Source of the DNA: JAWLCG01 sp041687295
Lineage (GTDB): Bacteria > Planctomycetota > Phycisphaerae > SM23-33 > FEN-1343
Reading direction: 5' to 3'
Assembly (NCBI GenBank): GCA_041687295.1
Contig: JAWLCG010000068.1
Coordinates: forward strand, 1-17,200
Length of the DNA: 17,200 nucleotides
Notes under the pieces: generated by a model
What the model saw: only the letters and a program-made list of their open reading frames with translations
The model's database searches: none
Told to the model about the DNA's origin: nothing
Translations under genes and position numbers: made by a program
In this document: in pieces, positions 7,225 to 15,410 of the stretch
Position numbering within the stretch: position 1 is the stretch's first letter
Layout of the letters: each line of letters opens with the position of its first letter

Positions 7225-7233
7225 CCCCCCCCC
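7225..7233. other. Nine-base C/G homopolymer upstream of the sigma factor
   Basis: There are nine consecutive C on the plus strand (G on the coding strand), 51-59 bases upstream of the sigma factor ATG and so within its probable promoter or leader. No recognisable -35/-10 pair could be assigned around it. Confidence 0.6.
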
Positions 7234-7341
7234 GGCAAGAAGCCCGTTGACAAAAGCCATCGGGCCTCGACGCTGGAGCAGTAGATCAGGAGACCGCAGG
7301 TGAACGGGTTCCGGATTCAGGGGCTGGTGCCACTTTCCGGG

Positions 7342-7414
7342 GCTCTTTTGCTCTCCTGTTCTCCTGCTCCACTGCTCACCTGCTCTAGCAGCCCGTTCTT
7401 CAACGGGCTGCTAG
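7342..7414. repeat. CT-rich tract ending in a perfect 13-bp hairpin
   Basis: Short repeats of CTCCTG/GCTC (7342-7384) lead into CTAGCAGCCCGTT (7385-7397), loop CTTC, then AACGGGCTGCTAG (7402-7414). There is no T-run on either side. The region 7175-7477 between the sigma factor and the SHOCT-protein promoter contains no gene. Confidence 0.75.
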
Positions 7415-7477
7415 CCCTCACAGCATACCGCCCGATCCCGGCCGGCACAATGACGCCGCCGAGCCGCCAATCGAGGT

Positions 7478-7506
7478 TTGAAGATCAGCGATCCTTCCCG
7501 TACAAT
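7478..7506 (+). promoter_or_regulatory. Sigma-70-type promoter for the SHOCT-protein/clpX unit
   Basis: TTGAAG (7478-7483), a 17-bp spacer, then TACAAT (7501-7506). It lies about 40 bp upstream of the GTG start at 7549 and is one of the clearest promoter matches in the window. Confidence 0.6.
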
Positions 7507-7548
7507 GAGCGTACTACTGGATGCAACGGAATGGGAGGACCTCGCCCA

Positions 7549-7833
7549 GTGCTGGCCCTGAGTGACACCTACCGCGACCTGCTGATCAGCGGCGCCTGGC
7601 TGGTGGCTGGCCTGATCCTGCTGTTCCTGGGCCTGTCGTTCCTGCGCCGCTGGATCGCCCGGTCGCGCCAGGGCGAGGCCGAGCCGTTCGACCTCAGCCA
7701 GCTGCGGGCCATGCGCGACCGCGGCGAACTGACCGAGAAAGAGTACCAGCGGGCCCGCGAGACGCTGGCCAGCCGGCTGAAGACCGATCGGGAGTCTCAC
7801 CCGCAGGGCGGCCAAACGCCCCCGAGGACGTGA
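7549..7833 (+). CDS. Small SHOCT-type membrane protein
   Basis: The protein has 94 residues with one transmembrane helix near the N-terminus (LLISGAWLVAGLILLFLGLS). A basic stretch follows, then a short C-terminal helix pair, DLSQLRAMRDRGELTEKEYQ. This matches the SHOCT motif (short C-terminal domain), often found at the end of small membrane proteins. The function of SHOCT proteins is generally unknown. The GTG at 7549 has GGAGG (7534-7538) 10 nt upstream; an in-frame ATG at 7531 would add six residues. It lies 92 bp upstream of clpX on the same strand and is probably co-transcribed. The usual clpX neighbours clpP and tig are absent. Confidence 0.75.
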   Translation: MLALSDTYRDLLISGAWLVAGLILLFLGLSFLRRWIARSRQGEAEPFDLSQLRAMRDRGELTEKEYQRARETLASRLKTDRESHPQGGQTPPRT

Positions 7834-7906
7834 AACTCGTCAAGGCCCCTACCCGCAATCGTCGATAACACGAGCAGGACCGCCCGCCAGGACGGTCCAA
7901 GTCTCC

Positions 7907-7920
7907 ATACCCCAAGGTAT
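7907..7920 (+). promoter_or_regulatory. Small hairpin over the clpX ribosome-binding site
   Basis: ATACC, loop CCAA, GGTAT. The AAGG Shine-Dalgarno (7914-7917, 8 nt before the ATG at 7926) lies partly in the loop and partly in the 3' arm. The stem has only 5 bp and is weak, so a role in regulation is speculative. Confidence 0.25.
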
Positions 7921-7925
7921 TTCGA

Positions 7926-9218
<1,293 letters not shown>

Positions 9219-9243
9219 CGCCCCGACCCGCCTTTGCCCACCC

Positions 9244-9278
9244 AAGCGGCGGTCCCCACCCGGGACCGCCGCTTTTTT
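9244..9278 (+). terminator. Rho-independent terminator of clpX
   Basis: AAGCGGCGGTCCC (9244-9256), loop CACCC, GGGACCGCCGCTT (9262-9274), and a T6 run (9273-9278). It begins 25 bp after the clpX stop. It is the only canonical intrinsic terminator I found; other gene ends carry REP-like repeats. Confidence 0.92.
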
Positions 9279-9287
9279 CTGCGCCGT

Positions 9288-9315
9288 ATGGCCCCGGGCA
9301 TGCCCGGGGTCTTCG
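9288..9315. repeat. Repeat family A, copy 2 (inverted orientation)
   Basis: GCCCCGGGCATGCCCGGGG followed by TCTTCG is the reverse complement of the family A unit (GAAGACCCC...). It lies directly after the clpX terminator. Confidence 0.75.
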
Positions 9316-9339
9316 AGTGGGTAGACCCAACGCGGCCCG

Positions 9340-9510
9340 AATTGGGTTCGTTTCCCCCGCTCCCGCTCGGTCGTAACCCGCGGGTAGAGGCGGAATTGTC
9401 CCTATCCGAATTGGGTTCGTTTCGCCAGGCCCGCCCCGCGCCGGCCCCGCGTCGCCCACCCGGCCGTTCGCCCAGGCCGCCGACCCCAGCGGATATTTGG
9501 CTTCGTTTCG
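9340..9510. repeat. Repeat family C: one pair plus a third core
   Basis: Cores AATTGGGTTCGTTTCC (9340), AATTGGGTTCGTTTCG (9409) and ATTTGGCTTCGTTTCG (9495) share one orientation. The first two are 69 bp apart, against 68 bp at 4068-4322. The 52-bp segment between them has CCCGCGG early on, like the other pairs. No gene is present between 9219 and 9714. Confidence 0.75.
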
Positions 9511-9539
9511 TCATACCCCCCACCTGGCCTAGCGAGCCA

Positions 9540-9614
9540 TCAGCCTGACCGCGGCGCGAATGGTGACTATTCGCGCGCCGGACTCTGCGGCATTTGAAGA
9601 TCCCGGCCACCGGC
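9540..9614. repeat. Repeat family E, copy 1
   Basis: This 75-bp block starts TCAGCCTGACCG and ends GATCCCGGCCACCGGC. It matches 13003-13077 at 64 of 75 positions, in the same orientation. An inner GCGCGAA/TTCGCGC hairpin surrounds TGGTGACTA. Confidence 0.85.
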
Positions 9615-9714
9615 AGAAGACGCCCCAAGACGGGGGCCGCCGTCGGCACCAACAGCCCCCCGCCCGTCTGGCTCCAGGGGTAGAGCGAAAGACAAGGCCC
9701 CTCCTTAGTCTCTC

Positions 9715-10491
9715 TTAGAACGAGTATTGGAAGCCGAAGGTCACCCGCACGTCGGGCGACTCGTCCCCAAAGCCGAACCCCACGCCGCCGGACAGGACGA
9801 TGTTGGGGGTGATGGAGTACCGCAGGCCGACCTCGGCGAGGTTGATGGCCTCGTCTTCCTGCCTCTCCTGCTCGCGCAGGATGTCCATCACGAGCATGGT
9901 GTCGGTGCCCACGCGCCGGCTGTAGCCCAGGACGAGCTTGTACATGTCGTCCCGCTCGTCGTCGCGGGGACTGGAATTGTGGAGCCAGTAGCCGTTGAAG
10001 TGCACCTGGTGCAGCAGCGAGCTTCTGCCCAGGGTCTTGGTCACCAGCAGGCCCAGGCTCGTGTCCAGGCCGGCGGAGTCTCGCCCGGTCGGCGGGGTCA
10101 GGGCGGCCGAGATGGAAAAGGCGGGCAACGTAAGGGTCTCGGTGTTGAAGTTGTAGAGCCCCTCGACCGTCACATCGCCGCAGCCCGTGCGATCGGCATT
10201 GCCGAAAAGGAAGTCGCCCTCAATGCTCAACTCGGTGTTCGGGAAGATGCCGAACTCCAGGCGCGGCACCACCTGACCGCGGTCAGAGCCGTCGTCCTGC
10301 CGCTCGTAGCGGATGAAGGCCTGGAGCTCGCGGTTGCGATAGGCCGTGGGATAGGCGTCCTCCACCTCGGTGGGCAGGCCGCTCTCGATTTCCCAGTGCT
10401 CGGCCGAGGCCGGCGCGGTCAGGCACAGCGCCGCCGCCAGCAGCAGCGCGCCCCGCCCGAGGCCCCCGTGTCGTGTCGTCTGCATATGCAT
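9715..10491 (-). CDS. Outer-membrane beta-barrel protein
   Basis: The protein has 258 residues with a clear Sec signal peptide ending ASA-EHW. The mature part alternates polar and hydrophobic residues in short strands and ends in FGFQYSF, with the terminal Phe typical of outer-membrane barrels. Segments such as TVEGLYNFNTETLTLPAFSI and VGLRYSITPNIVLSGGVGFG fit barrel strands separated by turns. I do not recognise a specific family; it is broadly like the short transporter/MetA-type barrels. The start could be the ATG at 10491 (AAGGG 6 nt upstream) or at 10485. It lies 22 bp after the lipoprotein stop, last in a four-gene cluster. No obvious terminator follows. Confidence 0.8.
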   Translation of the reverse strand: MHMQTTRHGGLGRGALLLAAALCLTAPASAEHWEIESGLPTEVEDAYPTAYRNRELQAFIRYERQDDGSDRGQVVPRLEFGIFPNTELSIEGDFLFGNADRTGCGDVTVEGLYNFNTETLTLPAFSISAALTPPTGRDSAGLDTSLGLLVTKTLGRSSLLHQVHFNGYWLHNSSPRDDERDDMYKLVLGYSRRVGTDTMLVMDILREQERQEDEAINLAEVGLRYSITPNIVLSGGVGFGFGDESPDVRVTFGFQYSF

Positions 10492-10513
10492 GATCCGCCC
10501 TTTCTCAATGCTC

Positions 10514-11935
10514 CTACCGCTGCTGCGCCACGTGAACCTCGGCCGGTCCGTGCCGTGCCGCCTGCGCCTCCGCCGGCGCTGGCCGCGGGGGGGCCTGCGG
10601 CTCGCGGTCCATCGGCCAAGGCTCCACGTCGGGCAGGTCGCCGTACTTCTCCTGCCAGCCGGCGAGCATGGCGTCGATCATCTTTTGCGGCGTCGCCCCC
10701 GGCTCGCTCGATGTCGGGTCCATCTGCATGTTGGGCATGACGGTGCGGAGGGCGTCGGCGATCGAGCCGGGCTGCTCGCCCTGCTGCAGGCCGGGGGTGA
10801 GCTTGAGCCGCAGCTGCTCCATGGCCTGCTGGTGCATCTCGGGCGTCATCGACTCGCCGGGGGGCATCATGAGGGGCATCATCTCCTCGAGCATCTCGAC
10901 CATGATGCGGTTCATGTCACCCTCGACGCTCTTCATCCAGGGCTCGTACACCCGCGGGTCCATGTCGGGGTGGGGAATCGTGAACTTGCGGGCGTACTGC
11001 TCGTCGCCGGGCTGGTAGGACATGGCCTGGATCACCCGGTAAAGCTCCTCGCGCTTCTGCTCGATCGTCCAGTGCGGGTAGGCCAGGATGTCGTAGGCGA
11101 TGCCGTGGAGCATGTGCAGGTTGTCGAAGATGTTGGCCGACGCGGGCGACAGGCGGGAGTAGCGCGGCATGATCTCGCGGCTGAGCAGCATCCGCAGGGG
11201 CCGATCGTGGATCACGATGTTCCAGCCGGTGTTGTCGGTCTGGGAGACGACGGTGTCCTGCTCGTCGTCGTTGCCGGCGATCATCATCGCTTCGTAGACC
11301 GCCGGGTGCCACCAGTGCGCGTAGTAGAAGAAGTTGTTTGACCGCGGGTAGTGCGTGCGGAACCAGGTGGCGTAGGGCTTCATCATGACCGCGGCCCGTC
11401 GCATGGTGATGTCCAGCGGCGCGGGGCTGCGGGGAATGTCGTGCTGGTGGAGGTAATACTCGACCGACCGCCGCGTCCACTCCTGCTTGCGGTGCCACGC
11501 GATGTCCGGGTCGGAGAGGATGTCGTAGGTCTGCTCGTGGTGCATGTGCGTCCAGTCGATCGCCCGGTAGAGCTGCCACAGGGCTCGGGCGATGTACGGG
11601 CCGTACAGCTCCATCGACGGCTCGGTCTGGGGCGGATCGAAGACCATGTCGACGTACCGGGCGTCGGTCCGCACGTCCACGCGGCCATGGTCGTCGATGT
11701 CGGTCAACTCCAGCACATCGTGCTGCAGGCCGTGGGCGAAGTGGATGGCGGCCCCGTTGCTGAAGGCCCCGTTGTGGCGGTCGTAGAAGGCCCAGTTGTA
11801 CGGCCCGCGCAGGTAGGAGACCCTGTCCCGCTGCTCGACGTGAGGTCCTTGGCCGCGGTGGCACCCGCCCAGGCACGCCGCCAGGATGGCCCCGATGCAC
11901 GCCATGCCCGCCAGGGGCTGGAGGCGTCGTTGCAT
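10514..11935 (-). CDS. Lipoprotein of unknown function, His- and Met-rich
   Basis: The protein has 473 residues. It starts with a lipoprotein signal: basic MQRRLQ, a hydrophobic stretch, then LAAC (18-21) directly followed by LGGC (22-25). Either cysteine could be lipidated. The mature protein is rich in His, Met, Trp and Tyr, with segments WTHMHHEQTYDILSDPD, NNFFYYAHWWHPAVYEAMMI and NLHMLHGIAYDILAYPHW, and a Met-rich region MMPLMMPPGESMTPEMHQ near residue 360. That composition could fit metal binding or a large periplasmic helical domain, but no catalytic motif is recognised. The ATG at 11935 has AAGGGGG upstream. The next gene, the barrel, begins 22 bp after its stop, so the two are probably made together. 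Confidence 0.8.
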   Translation of the reverse strand: MQRRLQPLAGMACIGAILAACLGGCHRGQGPHVEQRDRVSYLRGPYNWAFYDRHNGAFSNGAAIHFAHGLQHDVLELTDIDDHGRVDVRTDARYVDMVFDPPQTEPSMELYGPYIARALWQLYRAIDWTHMHHEQTYDILSDPDIAWHRKQEWTRRSVEYYLHQHDIPRSPAPLDITMRRAAVMMKPYATWFRTHYPRSNNFFYYAHWWHPAVYEAMMIAGNDDEQDTVVSQTDNTGWNIVIHDRPLRMLLSREIMPRYSRLSPASANIFDNLHMLHGIAYDILAYPHWTIEQKREELYRVIQAMSYQPGDEQYARKFTIPHPDMDPRVYEPWMKSVEGDMNRIMVEMLEEMMPLMMPPGESMTPEMHQQAMEQLRLKLTPGLQQGEQPGSIADALRTVMPNMQMDPTSSEPGATPQKMIDAMLAGWQEKYGDLPDVEPWPMDREPQAPPRPAPAEAQAARHGPAEVHVAQQR

Positions 11936-12020
11936 GGTATTCCCCCTTGTTCAAGTGGTCCGTGGAATCCCAGGCCCCTGTCGCAGCCAGGACTAGGGTG
12001 GATCAGGAGGAGTCGGCCGC

Positions 12021-12344
12021 TCAGGCGTCCTCCCGGTCGCCGCTCTGTCCGGCAGACTGGCCCAAGCCACAGTCGCCCATCTCCCGGCGAAGCCGCCGTC
12101 GCATCGTGATGAAGCTGGCCACTCCCACGCCGAGGCAGATCAGCCCCAGGGGGATGAAGATCCAGCCAATGACGGTGGTCACCCAGGTGCCGAAGAACTC
12201 CAGGAAGCTCAGCCCCGCCACGAAGAAGGTCAGGCCGGTCCGGATGTACGCCAGCAGTGTCCGTTCATTGGCCAGCCTCGTGCGCCCCCGCGCGAGAAGT
12301 TCCCGGACACCGTGCTCCGGCTGGCTATTCGCCGTGTCGCCCAT
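12021..12344 (-). CDS. DUF202-family membrane protein
   Basis: The protein has 107 residues. The signature RTRLANERTLLAYIRTGLTF covers about residues 21-40. It is followed by a hydrophobic FVAGLSFLEFF stretch, a second membrane helix (VIGWIFIPLGLICLGVGVAS) and a basic MRRRLRREM tail. This is the YidH/DUF202 layout. Its role is unknown, though related domains occur in eukaryotic VTC polyphosphate complexes. The start at 12344 has only a weak ribosome-binding site. It lies 34 bp after the DUF1264-like gene and 85 bp before the lipoprotein gene, all on the minus strand. Confidence 0.88.
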   Translation of the reverse strand: MGDTANSQPEHGVRELLARGRTRLANERTLLAYIRTGLTFFVAGLSFLEFFGTWVTTVIGWIFIPLGLICLGVGVASFITMRRRLRREMGDCGLGQSAGQSGDREDA

Positions 12345-12378
12345 GTCACAATCGCCCCGCAGCCTGCGACCGCCGCCG

Positions 12379-12858
12379 TCAGGGCGCCCCCCGCATCCGC
12401 CTGGACACCCGGTCGGTCTGAGGGCTCTGGCCGCTCTGCCAGGAGTTGGCCCTCCGAACCAATGTCGGCATCGGAATGTCGAGGCGGCGCTGGCGGCGCT
12501 CCAACGTCGACAGCCCCATCAGCCGATCGCGCTGCTCAACCAGTTCGGGGCGCAGTTGCCCGTCCTGCGTAAAACCCATCATCAGGGCCGGGATGCCCAG
12601 TGGCAACTCGTGCTGGTGGGTGTCCATCTGCCTGCCCATGTCGTCGGCGTAGAAGTGAAAGCCATCCAGGTACATCTTCATCGCCTGCACGGGGCTCTTG
12701 CCCTGCAACAGATCGGCCCCGAACTCCAGGACCCGCGTGTCCCGCTTCTTGGGCCCTCCCGGCAGAGCCGACGGCGACGGCGTGTTTCGGCTTCGAGCGT
12801 TGCGCCACCACCACGCCCCGGCGATGGCGGCCACCCCGGCGACGGTACTCCTGCGCAT
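12379..12858 (-). CDS. DUF1264/OBAP-like protein with an apparent central deletion
   Basis: The protein has 159 residues and starts at the ATG at 12858 with AGGGGGT 5 nt upstream. A short hydrophobic N-terminus is followed by PVQAMKMYLDGFHFYADDMG and RQMDTHQHE, which match the start of the DUF1264/OBAP domain (GFHFY..DM.RQ.EAHH). It continues directly with LPLGIPALMMGFTQDGQLRP and ELVEQRDRLMGLST, which match the family's C-terminal part. In family members as I recall them, roughly 100 residues separate these two blocks, including the HHYC and LIGIEY segments. Here they are joined in frame, so the core is missing. The family is named for plant oil-body proteins; its bacterial role is unknown. 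It heads a four-gene envelope cluster. Whether the product is functional is uncertain. Confidence 0.72.
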   Translation of the reverse strand: MRRSTVAGVAAIAGAWWWRNARSRNTPSPSALPGGPKKRDTRVLEFGADLLQGKSPVQAMKMYLDGFHFYADDMGRQMDTHQHELPLGIPALMMGFTQDGQLRPELVEQRDRLMGLSTLERRQRRLDIPMPTLVRRANSWQSGQSPQTDRVSRRMRGAP

Positions 12859-12884
12859 AACGCACCCCCTATCGGTTATGTAAC

Positions 12885-12914
12885 AGTGTAGGGGTGTCAC
12901 CACTTCCTGGACAA
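12885..12914 (-). promoter_or_regulatory. Possible promoter of the DUF1264-DUF202-lipoprotein-barrel cluster
   Basis: On the minus strand, TTGTCC (12909-12914), an 18-bp spacer, then TACACT (12885-12890). It lies 26 bp upstream of the ATG at 12858. Each hexamer matches the sigma-70 consensus at four of six positions. Confidence 0.4.
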
Positions 12915-12933
12915 GGCGTCTTGCATGAGGTCC

Positions 12934-12979
12934 GGGGACACCCTACCGAACGGCCGGGCGAATGCAGTATGGTGTCCCC
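12934..12979. repeat. Inverted repeat GGGGACACC...GGTGTCCCC
   Basis: GGGGACACC (12934-12942) and GGTGTCCCC (12971-12979) form 9-bp arms around 28 bp. It lies in the gene-free region 12859-13766. Confidence 0.65.
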
Positions 12980-13002
12980 CGCACTTGCGGCCTGGCGGGC
13001 CG

Positions 13003-13077
13003 TCAGCCTGACCGGCGCGCGACCGGTGACTATTCGCGCGTGGGGCTCTGCGGCATTGGGGCATCCCGGCCACCGGC
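13003..13077. repeat. Repeat family E, copy 2
   Basis: This 75-bp block matches 9540-9614 at 64 of 75 positions, in the same orientation, including the TGACTATTCGCGCG core and the CTCTGCGGCATT and ATCCCGGCCACCGGC ends. Confidence 0.85.
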
Positions 13078-13202
13078 GGCGTATGGACTGCGGCGGCAAC
13101 GACGTCGCTGTGGCTGGTCCTGGCCCCACAGAGCCAAAGCGGCGTCACAGCCGCCGAACTCCATACGGCCCAGGCGGCGCTGGCCGAATGCCAGCCAGTA
13201 GG

Positions 13203-13222
13203 GCCGGCAACTCGTTGCCGGC
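13203..13222. repeat. Perfect 8-bp hairpin
   Basis: GCCGGCAA, loop CTCG, TTGCCGGC. It is another REP-like hairpin in the gene-free stretch; no T-run follows. Confidence 0.7.
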
Positions 13223-13296
13223 GGAACGGCCCGGGTTTGGCTCGATTGGCGACTGTCGCGGGTTCACGGGCTTATAGGCGAACTGTTCGTGAACTA

Positions 13297-13468
13297 GGGT
13301 CCGTCCCTGGCATTTCCTGGTATTTGCTGATGAAAAAACCCCGTGACACATTGCGGGAGGAGCTCACAAAACCATAATAGAAAGGCCGGGCCATGGTTAC
13401 AGACGGCAGTGCCATTCGTGACTGTCCCGCCTCTTTCATCGCCTCTTTCATAGGTGACTGTCCCGCCT
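13297..13468. repeat. AT-richer mosaic of short tandem repeats
   Basis: Units seen are a 10-bp tandem CCTGGCATTT/CCTGGTATTT (13306-13325), a perfect 12-bp tandem CGCCTCTTTCAT (13428-13451) and GTGACTGTCCCGCCT twice (13418-13432 and 13454-13468, 36 bp apart). The composition is visibly less GC-rich than the flanking genes. No convincing gene is present. Confidence 0.7.
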
Positions 13469-13550
13469 TTTTCGCCTTTTTTCCCGCTGCGACGCCAACG
13501 GCCCCAAGGAAATGACATCTGTTTTCCCCCTGGATGACCTGAATCCACAC

Positions 13551-13559
13551 TGGTATAAT
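13551..13559 (+). promoter_or_regulatory. Extended -10 promoter upstream of the PEP-CTERM gene
   Basis: TGG-TATAAT is a perfect -10 hexamer with an upstream TG, followed by a second TGGTAT at 13561-13566. No good -35 is seen, as is usual for extended -10 promoters. It would give a leader of about 200 nt before the ATG at 13767. Confidence 0.5.
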
Positions 13560-13766
13560 CTGGTATGGTGGATTAGGGTCGTTTCCTGGCGCCGGTGTTT
13601 GCGGGGGCTGCCAGGGGGCCCATCATCCCGGAGCCGGCCAACGGCATGAGGGCACGGGTCCGCGTGCTCGATGGGGTTCTGGGGACGGAACATGCACATG
13701 GGCAAGCGATTGCCCTGCCAGGCCTGTCTCTACTGGGGCGTCCACGCTGAAAAAGGAGAGTTGCCG

Positions 13767-15308
13767 ATGACACGATCGGACCGAATCCGTCTCCACCTGG
13801 CCCTGGGGTTGCTCGCGGTGGCCCTGCTGGCGGGGCAGGGCTTAGCCCAGGTGGCTGTGGACCTGCGGAACTGGAACCAGGAGGGCCACCTGCCGGCCGG
13901 CAACTGGACGGTCGCGCCCGACGGGTCGAACGTCTTTCAATCGATCAACGGCGCGCCCACCTTCTTCGTCAGCGACGTCAACTTCTACAACACCACCATC
14001 CGCGGCAGCTTCGGCGTCGAGACGACCAGCGACGACGACTTCATCGGTTTCGTCTTCGGCTACCAGTCGCCCCTGGCGTCGGAGGGCCATTCCACCCTGG
14101 CCGCCGATTTCATCCTGTTCGACTGGAAGCAGACCCGCCAGTCGCCCGCCAATTCGGGCTTCCGCCTGACCCACGTCGAGGGCACGCTGTCCACCAGCAC
14201 CGCCACCAGCAACCCCTCCTGGGGCCAGACCAGCACGTCCAGCATCACCTTCACCCCCTTTGCCAGCCTGACGGGCCCCTCTTCGGGGACCGACAACACG
14301 GGCCTGGGCTGGGCGAACAACACGCACTATGACTTTGAGCTGATCTACGAGCCCGATCGCATCCGCATCGCCATCCAGGGCGGCGTGGGGCTCTTCGCCG
14401 ACGGCATGAGCATCTTCGACGTCTGGCTGGCCGACGTGGACCCCGACGGCACGCTCTTCGGCGGGGGCTTCGCCGACGGGCGGTTCGGCTTCTACAACCA
14501 TTCCCAGGCCTCCGTGCGCTACGCCAGCTTCACCGAGCAGGCCAACCCGATCCTCAGCACCATCCCCGGCGACGGCGAAACGCTGGACTTCGCGCGCGTC
14601 CGCGTCGGCGCTAGCGCCACGGCCGACCTCACCATCGCCAACGCCGGCGGATTGGGAGCGGCCAACCTCAACGGCAGCGTCAGCGCCGTCGCCAGCCCCT
14701 TCCTCGGGCCGGCCTCGGCCGCCTTCTCGCTGGGCGAGGGCCAGTCCACCGACAAGACCTTCACCTTCGCCCCCGTCGCTCGCGGCCCGTATGGGCAGGA
14801 GGTGGTGGTCACCAGCAATGCCCCGGTCGACTCGACGGCGACCATCCACCTGGCCGGCTGGGCCATCGGGCCGGTCTTCGGCAGCTCCGTCACGCCGGGC
14901 CAGGCCATCGACCTGGGCGAGGCGGACCTCAGCACGGCCGCCCAGACGATCCTGACCCTCAGCAACCTCAGCCCCGACGACGACGGCGGCAACGCCGCCC
15001 TGACCGACCTGACGCTGGACTACCTGATCACCGGCGACGATGCCGCCCTGTTCGCCCTGTCGCTGACGCCCGGAGCGGTGATTGCCCGCGATGGGTCGCT
15101 CGACTTGACCGTGACGTTCCTCGGCTCGGGCGACCTGGGCGACTATAACGCCCTGCTGACGATCCTGACCGACCAGGGTGCCCCCGTGGGCGCGGTGAGC
15201 CTGGGAGAGAGCTTCAGCTTCGACCTGTCGGCCACCGTCGTCCCCGAGCCGGCGACCCTGACCCTGCTGACTCTGGGCCTGGCCGGCCTGCTCCGCCGCC
15301 GGCGGTAG
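13767..15308 (+). CDS. PEP-CTERM-anchored surface or exported protein
   Basis: The protein has 513 residues. The start is set by AAGGAG (13753-13758), 8 nt before the ATG. The signal peptide probably ends GLA-Q (27/28). Residues from about 30 to 260 contain NFYNTTIRGSFGVETTSDDD followed by FIGFVFGYQ, a pattern like the thrombospondin C-terminal (lectin-like, Asp-rich, calcium-binding) fold. From about 265 to 490 are two beta-rich segments of the choice-of-anchor/HYDIN type (VRVGASATADLTIANAGGLG and TILTLSNLSPDDDGGNAALT). It ends with VPEP (492-495), a hydrophobic helix and RRRR, the exosortase sorting signal. It is predicted to be exported, processed by exosortase and shown on the cell surface or matrix. 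No exosortase gene is in the window. Confidence 0.9.
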   Translation: MTRSDRIRLHLALGLLAVALLAGQGLAQVAVDLRNWNQEGHLPAGNWTVAPDGSNVFQSINGAPTFFVSDVNFYNTTIRGSFGVETTSDDDFIGFVFGYQSPLASEGHSTLAADFILFDWKQTRQSPANSGFRLTHVEGTLSTSTATSNPSWGQTSTSSITFTPFASLTGPSSGTDNTGLGWANNTHYDFELIYEPDRIRIAIQGGVGLFADGMSIFDVWLADVDPDGTLFGGGFADGRFGFYNHSQASVRYASFTEQANPILSTIPGDGETLDFARVRVGASATADLTIANAGGLGAANLNGSVSAVASPFLGPASAAFSLGEGQSTDKTFTFAPVARGPYGQEVVVTSNAPVDSTATIHLAGWAIGPVFGSSVTPGQAIDLGEADLSTAAQTILTLSNLSPDDDGGNAALTDLTLDYLITGDDAALFALSLTPGAVIARDGSLDLTVTFLGSGDLGDYNALLTILTDQGAPVGAVSLGESFSFDLSATVVPEPATLTLLTLGLAGLLRRRR

Positions 15309-15349
15309 ACCCCGGCAGCCGCGCAGCCGCCTCGCACCGAATACGCAAG

Positions 15350-15394
15350 ACGGGCCCTTGCACGAGCCACCCTACTGCTCGCGCAAGGGTCCGT
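15350..15394. repeat. 18-bp hairpin after the PEP-CTERM gene
   Basis: ACGGGCCCTTGCACGAGC (15350-15367) pairs with GCTCGCGCAAGGGTCCGT (15377-15394) with two mismatches that can form G-U pairs in one strand. The loop is 9 nt. No T-run follows. It may act as a transcript-end structure or a REP element. Confidence 0.7.
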
Positions 15395-15410
15395 CCGCAT
15401 TTGCAGCGCG

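Noticed and set aside
13279..13289. LexA-type operator CGAACTGTTCG
   Set aside because: The arms match but the spacer is one base rather than four, and no SOS gene is adjacent.
13272..13550. Small minus-strand protein of about 90 residues
   Set aside because: It is made entirely of translated tandem repeats, with no ribosome-binding site.
13588..13602. Sigma-54 promoter (TGGC...TTTGC) upstream of the PEP-CTERM gene
   Set aside because: The GG to GC spacing is 11 bases instead of the required 10.
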